Positions 23,639-31,341 of a stretch of 63,127 nucleotides of DNA are shown piece after piece. Source of the DNA: Sphingobium sp. (GTDB lineage: Bacteria > Pseudomonadota > Alphaproteobacteria > Sphingomonadales > Sphingomonadaceae); assembly GCF_003248505.1 (NCBI RefSeq), contig NZ_QFOA01000013.1, positions 1 to 63,127 on the forward strand, in the 5' to 3' direction. A program made the position numbers and the translations under genes. A model generated the notes under the pieces. That model did not search any database. It had not been told where the DNA came from and saw nothing but the letters and a program-made list of their open reading frames with translations. The number at the start of each line of letters is the position of its first letter. The first letter of the stretch is position 1.

Positions 23639-23824
23639 TCACCCCTCGGCCAGCCATCCGGCGAGCAGATAGGCCACAACTCCGACCGGACCCAGCGCGC
23701 AGAGCGTGAGCAGGACGACCGCAACACGGATCAACGTCACATCGATGTGCGTGCGGTTGGCAAGGCCTGAACACACGCCCATGATCTTGCCATGGCGACG
23801 GTCGAGGGTGAAACTGTTGTTCAT
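23639..23824 (-). CDS. pspC: PspC domain protein
   Basis: A 61-residue protein, essentially one PspC domain: FTLDRRHGKIMGVCSGLANR, then a membrane helix VAVVLLTLCALGPVGVVAYLLAGW. PspC domains belong to the phage-shock envelope-stress response. The ATG at 23824 is used; the longer frame adds an unlikely Pro/Ser stretch. It lies 37 bases downstream of a 34-codon membrane-peptide gene, and both follow a sigma-54-like promoter. Confidence 0.88.
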   Translation of the reverse strand: MNNSFTLDRRHGKIMGVCSGLANRTHIDVTLIRVAVVLLTLCALGPVGVVAYLLAGWLAEG

Positions 23825-23861
23825 GGGAATCGGACCTTTTGGCTGGAGGGGAGAGGGGCGA

Positions 23862-23966
23862 TCAGGCGACCGGAACGACGGGGACCGCGGCGCCGACGAA
23901 CAGGCCGGCAAAGATAACGGCGCCCAGAAGGGCGAAGGCGGCGTTGTGGATCTTGACGATGGACAT
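23862..23966 (-). CDS. Small membrane peptide upstream of pspC, 34 residues
   Basis: It begins MSIVKIHNAAFALLGAVIFA and ends in a hydrophobic GLFVGAAVPVVPVA. It has one membrane helix with a Val/Pro/Ala tail. GGGAGT precedes the ATG at a proper distance. Its position between the sigma-54-like promoter and pspC suggests an envelope-stress role, which is inference. The longer frame upstream has no good start. Confidence 0.6.
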   Translation of the reverse strand: MSIVKIHNAAFALLGAVIFAGLFVGAAVPVVPVA

Positions 23967-24021
23967 GATGGATACTCCCTGATGTGCGGGCCGGATCGTC
24001 GGCCCTTGATGCAAAAGACGT

Positions 24022-24037
24022 TGCAGAAGGCGTGCCA
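24022..24037 (-). promoter_or_regulatory. Sigma-54-type promoter for the pspC operon
   Basis: On the minus strand TGGCACGCCTTCTGCA has GG and GC exactly 10 bases apart. It matches the -24/-12 consensus TGGCACG-N4-TTGCA with one mismatch. The -12 GC is about 57 bases upstream of the first ATG at 23966. Phage-shock operons in enterobacteria are classic sigma-54 targets. Confidence 0.6.
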
Positions 24038-24147
24038 GTTTTGATTTCACCCGGAAAATCGCGGCCTTTCGACGCTTGGTATCCATACGAAGGTGTAATT
24101 TTTCCGCGTCCTTGGGCAAATCTCCTGAGTTTTGGGAAAAATCCCGC

Positions 24148-24549
24148 ATGACGATGCTGTTGTTTGTCTACGGCACGTTGCGACCGGGTTCTGGCTGGCC
24201 GATGGCGCGGCGGTTGGCTGCCGAAGCACGATATTTGGGGCCCGCGCGGGCGTCGGGCAGGCTCTATGCTGTCGCAAATTATCCCGGCTTCCTGCCCGGC
24301 GAGGAAGGCGAGGTGATCGGCGACCTCTTCGCGTTGCGCGACACGGCCACGCTCGACTGGCTGGATACCTATGAAGAGTGCACGGCGCGCCATCCGCTGC
24401 CGCACGAATATCGCCGCGATACGCTATGGGTGGCGGGAAGCGAAGGGGCGTGCCGGGCATGGACCTATCTCTATGCGCTTCCGGTTGGGGGGCTCATCCC
24501 GATCGAGGGCGGCGACTTCCTCGCTTGCGCGCGGCCCGGTGGTGACTAG
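24148..24549 (+). CDS. Gamma-glutamylcyclotransferase-like (AIG2/GGCT) protein
   Basis: A 133-residue protein starting LLFVYGTLRPG, the substrate-loop signature of the GGCT fold. The family's acidic region is in EGEVIGDLFAL and LDWLDTYEEC. These proteins cyclise or process gamma-glutamyl compounds, but many have unknown substrates. It precedes the dienelactone-hydrolase-like gene by 38 bases on the same strand. Confidence 0.85.
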   Translation: MTMLLFVYGTLRPGSGWPMARRLAAEARYLGPARASGRLYAVANYPGFLPGEEGEVIGDLFALRDTATLDWLDTYEECTARHPLPHEYRRDTLWVAGSEGACRAWTYLYALPVGGLIPIEGGDFLACARPGGD

Positions 24550-24587
24550 TCTGCGCGCAGGGGATGCGTTGGAACAGGAGTGCCGCG

Positions 24588-25499
24588 ATGACGAACGACC
24601 GCGACGAAACGCCGCTATCGACCGAGCGACTGCCCGAGGATGAGAACTGGGTTGGCAGCACGGGCCTGGTGCGCCGCCACGTGCTGACCGGAGGTGCGTT
24701 CGCGGCCGGATTCGCGGTCGCAGCCCGCCCGATCGCGAGCAGTGCGGTCCAGACGCCGGGCGAGGGGCTAAAGGAAGAAACGGTGTCGATCCAGGCGAGC
24801 GATGGCTTTGCCATGCCTGCCTTCGTCGCTCGCCCGGCATCGGGCAAGCCCGCACCGGTGATCGTTGTCGTGCATGAGGTTTTCGGCGTGCACGAATGGA
24901 TCCGCGACATCTGCCGCCGCTTCGCGCGCGCAGGCTACTATGCGGTCGCGCCCGACCTGTTCGCCCGCCATGGCGACGCAACGAAGATCGCAGACATCAA
25001 GCGACTGGTCGGTACCATCGTTTCCAAAGCGCCCGACGCGCAAGTGCTGGGCGATATCGATACGACCTATGCCTGGGCCGGGAGCCATGGCGGTGACGGG
25101 AAGCGGCGCGGCATCACGGGATTTTGCTGGGGCGGGCGCATCGTGTGGCTCTATGCCGCGCACGGTGCGGCGCTGAAGGCCGGGGTCGCTTTTTACGGGC
25201 GGCTGGTCAGCGAGAAGACGGCACTCCAGCCGTTGAGCGCAATCGAGGAAGTGGCGAAACTCAAGGCACCGGTGCTGGGCCAATATGGCGCGCTCGACAA
25301 GGGCATTCCGCTCGCCGATGTGGAGGCGATGCGCGCCGCGCTCCAGAAGGCGGGTAAATCGCCGCCGGATGCGATCACGGTGTATGACGGGGCGGACCAT
25401 GGCTTCATGGCGGATTACCGCCCGAGCTATAAGGAAGCGGCATCGAAACAGGCGTGGGCCGCAACGCTCGGCTGGTTCGACCGATATGTGAAGGGATGA
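24588..25499 (+). CDS. Dienelactone hydrolase family protein, Tat-exported
   Basis: A 303-residue alpha/beta hydrolase. The N-terminus has a twin-Arg signal (LVRRHVLTGGAFAAGFAVA), unusual for this mostly cytoplasmic family, so periplasmic location is predicted. The nucleophile elbow GFCWGG has Cys180 in place of Ser, as in dienelactone hydrolases, and the catalytic Asp (GALDKGIP) and His (GADHGFM) follow. CAGGAG precedes the ATG at 24588. The physiological substrate is not shown. Confidence 0.9.
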   Translation: MTNDRDETPLSTERLPEDENWVGSTGLVRRHVLTGGAFAAGFAVAARPIASSAVQTPGEGLKEETVSIQASDGFAMPAFVARPASGKPAPVIVVVHEVFGVHEWIRDICRRFARAGYYAVAPDLFARHGDATKIADIKRLVGTIVSKAPDAQVLGDIDTTYAWAGSHGGDGKRRGITGFCWGGRIVWLYAAHGAALKAGVAFYGRLVSEKTALQPLSAIEEVAKLKAPVLGQYGALDKGIPLADVEAMRAALQKAGKSPPDAITVYDGADHGFMADYRPSYKEAASKQAWAATLGWFDRYVKG

Positions 25500-25508
25500 T
25501 GCAGATCG

Positions 25509-25539
25509 TGCCCGCTCGCCCGATGCGGGCGAGCGGGCA
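25509..25539. terminator. 14-bp perfect hairpin between convergent genes
   Basis: TGCCCGCTCGCCCG at 25509-25522 and CGGGCGAGCGGGCA at 25526-25539 are exact complements around an ATG loop. It lies between the stops of two converging genes. No T-run follows on either strand, so it would stop transcription without the classic tail, or protect both mRNA ends. Confidence 0.6.
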
Positions 25540-25544
25540 GACGG

Positions 25545-26084
25545 TCATTTGTTCTTCATCGCCTCGACGGCGGCAAGGGTGCTCTTTACATGACCGGAAT
25601 AGTTCATCTCGCTGTGGACGAAGGCCACCCGGCCCGACGGCGCGATGACGTAGGAGGTGCGGTCGGTCATACCGGGGCGCATCTTCAGCGCGACGTCATA
25701 GCTCGATACGATGTTGGGCCCGGCGGACGCGACCGCGAACTTGCCTGCGCATTCCTTGGTCGAAAACGCGACGAGATCGTCGACGGGGTCGCCCGACATG
25801 CCGATGACGGTCGCGCCCGCTGCCTTGAACTTGTCGATATTCTCGGCGAACTCGCGCGCTTCGGCGGAGCAGCCGGGGGTGAAGGCCTTGGGGAAGAAGT
25901 AAAGGACGACCGGGCCGCGCTTGAGCTGATGAGACAAAGTGAGCGTGAAGGTCTTGCCCGCCTGTGCGCCGCGCGTGGTGAAATCGGGGGCCTTCGCGCC
26001 GACGGCAAGCGCGGCCATCGCGCCGGTGGAGCCGAGCAGCGTAGCAGCGACGGCAAGGGGAAGGGACAGGCGCTTGATCGACAT
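25545..26084 (-). CDS. Periplasmic peroxiredoxin (BCP/PrxQ type)
   Basis: A 179-residue thiol peroxidase. A Sec signal peptide (LPLAVAATLLGSTGAMA) exports it. The active-site region is FFPKAFTPGCSAEA with peroxidatic Cys72. The usual PrxQ resolving Cys five residues on is absent; Cys112 (KECAGKF) is the only other candidate. The ATG is at 26084. It reduces peroxides in the periplasm, by family. Confidence 0.88.
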   Translation of the reverse strand: MSIKRLSLPLAVAATLLGSTGAMAALAVGAKAPDFTTRGAQAGKTFTLTLSHQLKRGPVVLYFFPKAFTPGCSAEAREFAENIDKFKAAGATVIGMSGDPVDDLVAFSTKECAGKFAVASAGPNIVSSYDVALKMRPGMTDRTSYVIAPSGRVAFVHSEMNYSGHVKSTLAAVEAMKNK

Positions 26085-26212
26085 CGGGCGTCTCCATGGG
26101 GAAGGAACAGGGGGCTGTGATGATCCTTAAAGCAGCGCCGCGCAAGCGGTCAGAAACGCAGGCGGCGCGACGCAGGACGGAACCTGGCGCGAAGCGCGGG
26201 GGTTGGCCGGGG

Positions 26213-26701
26213 ATGAAGCCTCTGCTCCCCCTTTGCGCGCTCATGGCACTGGCCGCTTGCAACCGGGTCTCGGACGAGGGCGGCAACCAGCCCGATGTGG
26301 TGGCGAACATCGTCGAGAACGCCGTGCCGGAAGCCGGCGAGGCAGACGCGCCTGCCAATGCCGTCGAACAGGCGGCGAACAGGGGCGAGGCCGAAGCGCC
26401 CTCGCCCGAAGGGGCTGTTCCGCAGGCATTGCGGGGGAATTGGACCGGCGTGTCGGATCGTTGCGGCGATCGGGCCGCGGCGTTGGAACTGGCCATCGGA
26501 CCCGATAGCCTGATCTTCCACGAAAGCGTCGGCACGGTGGAAGCGGTGGCCACGGGCGCGGATGGCGCGATCCGTGTAACGGCGGCGTTTACCGGCGAGG
26601 GCGAAAGCTGGACCCGGACGTTGACGCTAAGGCTTTCCGCCGACGGCAGGACGCTCACCATCGTCAACGACGGGGCCGCCACGACGCGCAAGCGCTGTTG
26701 A
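26213..26701 (+). CDS. Putative lipoprotein
   Basis: A 162-residue protein with a lipobox (LCALMALAAC, Cys at about 19-20). A Glu/Ala/Asn-rich linker is followed by a ~95-residue domain: ALRGNWTGVSDRCGDRAA, then RTLTLRLSADGRTLTIV and a final TTRKRC. The two Cys of that domain may pair. It resembles small lipocalin-like or DUF-type stress lipoproteins, but I cannot name it. The start at 26213 gives a normal signal; the upstream extension is Arg-rich and unlikely. Confidence 0.65.
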   Translation: MKPLLPLCALMALAACNRVSDEGGNQPDVVANIVENAVPEAGEADAPANAVEQAANRGEAEAPSPEGAVPQALRGNWTGVSDRCGDRAAALELAIGPDSLIFHESVGTVEAVATGADGAIRVTAAFTGEGESWTRTLTLRLSADGRTLTIVNDGAATTRKRC

Positions 26702-26753
26702 GCCGGGGCCGGTTCCGCTTTCGCCCGGCGGCGCGCGCCGCTACAGCCGCGCG

Positions 26754-27824
26754 ATGATCGGCCGCCTTACCCTCAGCGATTTTCGCAACCATGCGGATGC
26801 GCTGATCGTCCCGGACGAGGCATTCGTGCTGCTGACCGGCGACAATGGCGCGGGCAAGACCAATATTCTGGAAGCGGTTTCGCTGCTGGCGCCGGGGCGG
26901 GGGCTGCGCGGGGCGGCGCTGTCAGCCATGACGCGGCAGGAGGGGCCGGGCGGTTTCGGCATCGCTGCGGATGTGGACGGGGTGGTACTGGGCACCGGTG
27001 TGATGGCGTCCGCGCCCGAGCGGCGGCAGGTGCGGATCGGGGGCGTCGCCTCATCCGCCAACGCGCTTGCCGATCATTTGTCGATCGTGTGGCTGACGCC
27101 CGCGATGGATCGGCTGTTTCTCGACAGTCCGGGCGGGCGGCGGCGATTCCTCGACCGGCTGACGCTGGCGCTGCATCCCGGCCATGCGGTGCACAGCGCC
27201 CGCTACGAGGCCGCGATGCGCGCGCGCAATCGCCTGATCGGCGACCTTCGAACCGCAGACCCGCTCTGGCTGGACGCGCTGGAGGCGCAAATGGCGGACC
27301 ATGGCGCGGCGCTGAGCGAGGCGCGCGCCGACCTCGTCACCCGGCTGAACGCGCAGCTGGTGCGTCAGCCCGACGCGCCCTTCGCCCGACCGTTCCTGGC
27401 CCTTGCGGGCGAGGCGGAGAACGACGAGCCGATGCGCGCGCGGCTGGCGCGCGAGCGGCGGCGCGATGCGGCTGCGGGGCGGACGCTCACCGGCCCCCAT
27501 CGCCATGACCTGTCGGTGATCCATGTGGCGAAGGATCAGCCCGCGGCGCTCTGTTCGACCGGCGAGCAGAAAGCGCTGCTGTTGTCGATCCTGCTTGCCC
27601 ATGCGGCGCTCGTCGCGGCCGAGCGGGGACAGCCGCCTGTCCTGCTGCTCGACGAAGTGGCGGCGCACCTCGACCCGTCGCGTCGGGCGGCGCTGTTCGA
27701 CCGATTGCGCCTCAGCGGCGGGCAAGTATGGATGACCGGTACGGAACCCAGCCTTTTCAGCGAATTGGCTCGCGCGACGCGGTTGACGGTGACGGCAGGA
27801 CAAATTTTCCGTTCCGCAACATAA
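26754..27824 (+). CDS. recF: DNA replication/repair protein RecF
   Basis: The protein has 356 residues. RecF helps load RecA at single-strand gaps. It has Walker A GDNGAGKTN at 29-37, the ABC-type signature region around CSTGEQKALLLSILLAHA and Walker B LLLDEVAAHLD. It starts at the ATG after a short AT-poor leader. It is not beside dnaA, dnaN or gyrB; dnaN lies about 10 kb further right. Confidence 0.96.
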   Translation: MIGRLTLSDFRNHADALIVPDEAFVLLTGDNGAGKTNILEAVSLLAPGRGLRGAALSAMTRQEGPGGFGIAADVDGVVLGTGVMASAPERRQVRIGGVASSANALADHLSIVWLTPAMDRLFLDSPGGRRRFLDRLTLALHPGHAVHSARYEAAMRARNRLIGDLRTADPLWLDALEAQMADHGAALSEARADLVTRLNAQLVRQPDAPFARPFLALAGEAENDEPMRARLARERRRDAAAGRTLTGPHRHDLSVIHVAKDQPAALCSTGEQKALLLSILLAHAALVAAERGQPPVLLLDEVAAHLDPSRRAALFDRLRLSGGQVWMTGTEPSLFSELARATRLTVTAGQIFRSAT

Positions 27825-27934
27825 CGCAGCGGCGAAACGATTCGTCGCCTGCCGCTTGTTCATCTGCCAGCCATCTGTCCTAACGCCGCCATCGGGGTTG
27901 AAAATCCAAGTTCAAGTCGGGGTATCGCTTTCCT

Positions 27935-28465
27935 ATGTCAGCCGGTTTTCGCGCGTTTTTCGCGGCGTCCATGCTTGTGCTTTCGACATGGGCATCGGTC
28001 CCCGCACTCGCCGGAACGCTCCAGTGCGTACCGTTCGCCCGCGAGCAATCCGGCATCGACCTGCACGGCAATGCAAACACTTGGTGGGGGCAGGCGCAGG
28101 GCCGGTACGACCGGGGTCATGAGCCGCAAGTCGGCGCCGTCCTGTCCTTTGCGTCAAGCCGTTCCATGCCGGTGGGGCATGTCGCGATGGTGAGTAAGGT
28201 CGTCAATGCCCGCGAAGTGCTGCTGACGCACGCCAACTGGTCCTACCGCGGCGGCGTGGAGCGCAATGTGCGCGCGATCGACGTGTCGCCCAATAACGAC
28301 TGGACCGATGTGCGTGTATGGTACGCCCCGATCGGAGACCTTGGCCTGCGGTCGAACCGCGCCAATGGGTTCATCTACGCTCATGCACCCAAGCCGGTCG
28401 AGGCAGCGCCCGTGCTGATCGCCGCCGCCGATACGAGCGGCCCTGCTATCCACGCCGCTTTCTGA
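27935..28465 (+). CDS. Secreted CHAP domain protein (first of two)
   Basis: A 176-residue exported protein with a Sec signal ending VPALA. The CHAP cysteine amidase/peptidase residues are Cys31 in LQCVPFARE, His82 in VGHVAMVSK and a polar residue in THANWSY. It likely cleaves peptidoglycan peptides or amide bonds in the envelope. It is a paralogue of the next gene, with the same order of motifs, and has a short Pro/Ala tail. Confidence 0.85.
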   Translation: MSAGFRAFFAASMLVLSTWASVPALAGTLQCVPFAREQSGIDLHGNANTWWGQAQGRYDRGHEPQVGAVLSFASSRSMPVGHVAMVSKVVNAREVLLTHANWSYRGGVERNVRAIDVSPNNDWTDVRVWYAPIGDLGLRSNRANGFIYAHAPKPVEAAPVLIAAADTSGPAIHAAF

Positions 28466-28545
28466 GCGTTTAACCATTCGCCAAGGTTCCCGCGCCTAAG
28501 GTCGTCCTCGGTGGGGCGATTCTTCAGGGTTCGCGGGATCGCATA

Positions 28546-29259
28546 ATGATAGGAAAATTACGCGCGGTGGCGGCGGGAGCGCTGCTGTCGGGCTTGATGA
28601 TGACGCCTGCGTTGGCCACAGTGCTGCAATGCGTGCCCTATGCGCGCGCGGTGTCGGGTGTCGAGATACGCGGCGACGCGCTGACTTGGTGGCAACAGGC
28701 GGACGGTCTTTACCGGCGCGGCCATACGCCCCGGAAGGGTGCGGTGCTGGCGTTCAAGCCTTACGGTCCGATGGTGCTGGGTCATGTTGCGGTGGTGAGC
28801 AAGGTGCTCGACGATCGCCATGTGCTGATCCGCCACGCCAACTGGTCGGTGCCCGGCGCGATCGAAGAGGATGTCTTGGCGCTCGATGTTTCGGATGAGG
28901 GCGATTGGAGCGCAGTCCGCGTGTGGCATAGCCCGACCGCGCAGATGGGCGCACGGGTGAACCCGACCTTCGGCTTCATCTACCCCGCCAAGGCCAGGTT
29001 GCACGATTTCACGCCCGACGCCGCGCTGGGCGATTATGTTCGTCTGGCGAAAGCGGGGGACGACGCCTGGAAATCGGCGCCCGCCATTCTGCGCGACGAT
29101 GTACGCGTCACGATGGAAAAGACCGCAAGGTCCAAGCGCAAGTCGCAGCCGAGGCTGGAAGCCGATCCGTCGGTGGTCAACTTCGCCGACGCTGCACCGA
29201 CGCAACGTTCGCTGTCCGCGATCATCGCGGACGTGAAGCGGGAATCGGCGATGAACTGA
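28546..29259 (+). CDS. Secreted CHAP domain protein (second of two)
   Basis: A 237-residue paralogue of the preceding gene. The signal peptide ends MTPALA. The catalytic Cys29 (LQCVPYAR) and His80 (VLGHVAVVSK) are conserved, with IRHANWSV after them. It has a C-terminal extension of ~80 residues, basic and with KTARSKRKSQPRL, absent from its neighbour, which may bind wall polymers or another protein. The 80-base gap between the two genes suggests a shared transcript or local duplication. Confidence 0.85.
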   Translation: MIGKLRAVAAGALLSGLMMTPALATVLQCVPYARAVSGVEIRGDALTWWQQADGLYRRGHTPRKGAVLAFKPYGPMVLGHVAVVSKVLDDRHVLIRHANWSVPGAIEEDVLALDVSDEGDWSAVRVWHSPTAQMGARVNPTFGFIYPAKARLHDFTPDAALGDYVRLAKAGDDAWKSAPAILRDDVRVTMEKTARSKRKSQPRLEADPSVVNFADAAPTQRSLSAIIADVKRESAMN

Positions 29260-29264
29260 AAAAA

Positions 29265-29288
29265 AAGGGGCGCGGTGCAGCGCCCCTT
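29265..29288 (-). terminator. Terminator serving the leftward DUF3297 gene
   Basis: GGGGCGC at 29267-29273 pairs with GCGCCCC at 29280-29286. On the minus strand a run of T follows; on the plus strand only TTCCC follows. It lies just past the CHAP2 stop. Confidence 0.8.
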
Positions 29289-29294
29289 CCCGTT

Positions 29295-29570
29295 CTATTC
29301 GGTGTCGACGGGCTTTTCCTCGGCACCTTCGGCCGGGTTTTCATACCAGGCTTCGACCTCGCCGGTCAGCTTGATCGTCAGAGGATTGCCCTTGCGGTCG
29401 CGTGTCTTGCCAGCGGCGACGCGAATCCAGCCTTCCGATATGCAATATTCCTCCACATCCTTGCGTTCCCGCCCCTTGAAGCGGATGCCGATGCCGCGCT
29501 GAAGCACGTCCATGTCGAAATGGGGGCTTTTGGGGTTCGTCGAAAGATGATCGGGGGGCGTGTCGCTCAT
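29295..29570 (-). CDS. DUF3297 family protein
   Basis: A 91-residue acidic protein. It shows the family pattern TNPKSPHFDMDVLQRGIGIRF, followed by ISEGWIRVAAGKTRDRKGNP and TIKLTGEVEAWY. The family is widespread in alpha- and gammaproteobacteria. Database names such as glutathione peroxidase appear unfounded, and the true role is unknown. Confidence 0.88.
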   Translation of the reverse strand: MSDTPPDHLSTNPKSPHFDMDVLQRGIGIRFKGRERKDVEEYCISEGWIRVAAGKTRDRKGNPLTIKLTGEVEAWYENPAEGAEEKPVDTE

Positions 29571-29626
29571 GAAGCCATTCCTGCAAAAAGTCGTGCGCCG
29601 CGCCTAGCGTCCGCCCGGTGCCGGCG

Positions 29627-30457
29627 TCAACCGCCGCGCCGTTCGTCGACATCGCAAAAGATGCGCCGGATCGCGCCGGTGGAGAGCCAGCCCTCGAACC
29701 GGCTTTGCGCATCGGCAAGGCCGGTGAAAGGGTAGGCCACCGGGCGGTCGTCCACCGCCCTCGACGCGGCGGTCAGGCGGGCGATGGCATCGGGCGCGGT
29801 GGTGAGGATGCGCCCGCGCCGGTCGGTGGACGCGCTGTTGACGCCGACGACATACCCGTCCTCCGCAAGGACCGGGCCGCCGCTGATGCCCGACAGGGTG
29901 CCGTCGCCTTCGGGGAGGCGGCCCTGTTCGGCCCAGGCGAGGACCGGTTCGGTGACATCGCTGCGCCCGCGGCGCGCCTGCGCCGTCCCGATGAGTTCGG
30001 ATACGACCAGCGTCGGCTCGCCTTCCGGAAAGCCCATGTGGAAGCCAGGCGTTCCGGGGAGCGGCACACGGCGGGACAGGGGCAACGCCTGCGGGCTGGC
30101 GAGCGTGTCTGGTAGCAGAGCCGCATCGGCCTCCCGGCTTTCGATGAGGCGGGAGACGGGGCGGGCGAAACGGCCCTGCTCCAGGCCGACGCGACTGCAT
30201 CCATGCGTCACATGCTCCGCCGTCAGCCACACGCCGTCCCGGTCCACAGCGAAAGCCGTACCCATCGAGTCGGACGGAGCGTCGCGATCCGCGATGACGA
30301 ACTGTTCGTCGCCCCATTGCGGCATCGGGCGGCGCGGCGAGCGTGGATCGTAATGCTCGACCTGAAGCGGGGGGATCGCCGCGTCCTGCCCGAACCACGC
30401 AACAAGCAGCAGGCCTGCAAGCGCGAAAGGAAGGCAGCCGCATCCGCCGCGCGCCAT
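29627..30457 (-). CDS. Trypsin-like serine protease, membrane-anchored or secreted
   Basis: A 276-residue protein. An N-terminal Cys/Gly segment and hydrophobic helix (FALAGLLLVAWFG) act as anchor or signal. The trypsin-like triad is His82 (LTAEHV), Asp111 (READAALL) and Ser192 (LSGISGGPV). The oxyanion motif is SGGP as usual, but the common GNSGGP is GISGGP here. The gene begins 4 bases after the DUF350 stop, so they form an operon. The substrate is unknown. Confidence 0.85.
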   Translation of the reverse strand: MARGGCGCLPFALAGLLLVAWFGQDAAIPPLQVEHYDPRSPRRPMPQWGDEQFVIADRDAPSDSMGTAFAVDRDGVWLTAEHVTHGCSRVGLEQGRFARPVSRLIESREADAALLPDTLASPQALPLSRRVPLPGTPGFHMGFPEGEPTLVVSELIGTAQARRGRSDVTEPVLAWAEQGRLPEGDGTLSGISGGPVLAEDGYVVGVNSASTDRRGRILTTAPDAIARLTAASRAVDDRPVAYPFTGLADAQSRFEGWLSTGAIRRIFCDVDERRGG

Positions 30458-30461
30458 CGGC

Positions 30462-30884
30462 TCAGCCCGATATGGCGGCGGCGGTGAGGCAGGCGATCGC
30501 CACCTTCATCATCGCCAGGAAAATGGCCGCCGACCGTTCATCCGCCTCGATCCGCGCCGACAGGGTGCCAAGCACGAAGTCGACCATCCGGAACGCGATG
30601 AGTTGCAGCAGCAGCGTGACGCTGCCCCAGATCACGATGTCCCAGACGTTGATCGATCCGGCAAGGCAGAAGGCGAGCGGAACCGCCAACCCGACTGCCG
30701 CACCGCCCAGTGAGATCGCCGCAGCTTCGTTGCCGCCCCGGATCAGCGTGAACTCGTCATGCGGGGTGATCCAGAGATAGATGGCGAGCGCCGCCAGCCA
30801 CACCAGCGTCGCGCTGGCCAGATGCAGAAGAAGGACGGGGAGGCCCGACAGCAGGCTGTGGACGACAGGCATGGGATCGGTCAT
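30462..30884 (-). CDS. DUF350 family membrane protein
   Basis: A 140-residue protein with about four helices. It has the DUF350 pattern: a helix, DEFTLIRGGNEAAAISLGGAAVGLAVPLAF, then WGSVTLLLQLIAFRMVDF. Members have two DUF350 repeats and are of unknown function, sometimes linked to stress operons. The ATG at 30884 is chosen (MTDPMPVV); upstream codons add little. It is cotranscribed with the serine protease gene. Confidence 0.82.
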   Translation of the reverse strand: MTDPMPVVHSLLSGLPVLLLHLASATLVWLAALAIYLWITPHDEFTLIRGGNEAAAISLGGAAVGLAVPLAFCLAGSINVWDIVIWGSVTLLLQLIAFRMVDFVLGTLSARIEADERSAAIFLAMMKVAIACLTAAAISG

Positions 30885-30949
30885 GGGGCGTCCAATGCCG
30901 GGACCCGCCCGATAGTTCAATCGGGCGGGTTGATTTCAATCAATATGGG

Positions 30950-31234
30950 TCAGCGGCAGATGCGAACGCGCATGTCGCGATGCCGGTAGCGGTCGTAGCG
31001 CCACTCGGTCCAGCAGCGCTGCCGGTAGGCATAGCGGGGTCCGCGCCAACCCCGGTCGTGCCGCCAGTGCCGCCGGTCGTCCCAGCGGCGATGATCGCGC
31101 CGCCCGTCCCATCGTGCCTCGCGCCCGTCGCGCCAGCCGCTACCGTGATATTGCGCCTGCGCCGGGACCGCAGCCGCGCCGAGCCCTGTGACGGCCAAGG
31201 CCAGAGCCGCTGCGCCTTTCCAGAAAATAGCCAT
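30950..31234 (-). CDS. Small secreted Arg/Trp/His-rich protein
   Basis: A 94-residue protein. The signal peptide is LALAVTGLGAAAVPAQA. The mature part is rich in Arg, Trp, Asp and His (GWRDGREARWDGRRDHRRWD) and ends RHRDMRVRICR, with two Cys. It looks like the short relatives of RcnB-like proteins in the window but lacks the YY...LLVDVRDG module. The function is unknown. Confidence 0.65.
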   Translation of the reverse strand: MAIFWKGAAALALAVTGLGAAAVPAQAQYHGSGWRDGREARWDGRRDHRRWDDRRHWRHDRGWRGPRYAYRQRCWTEWRYDRYRHRDMRVRICR

Positions 31235-31341
31235 GTCTTCTCTCCTCTAGGCCCGCCCGAGCGGAGCGGAGCATGGAGGGAAGAATGGCGCGACCCGGCT
31301 TAACCGTCTGGGAACGCAGCCGTCAGCGCGCGTTCAGCCAG

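Noticed and set aside
31310..31333. GGAAC...CGTT resembling an EcfG general-stress promoter
   Set aside because: The spacing is 15 bases in place of 16-17, and it points into the 3' end of the cfa gene on the other strand.
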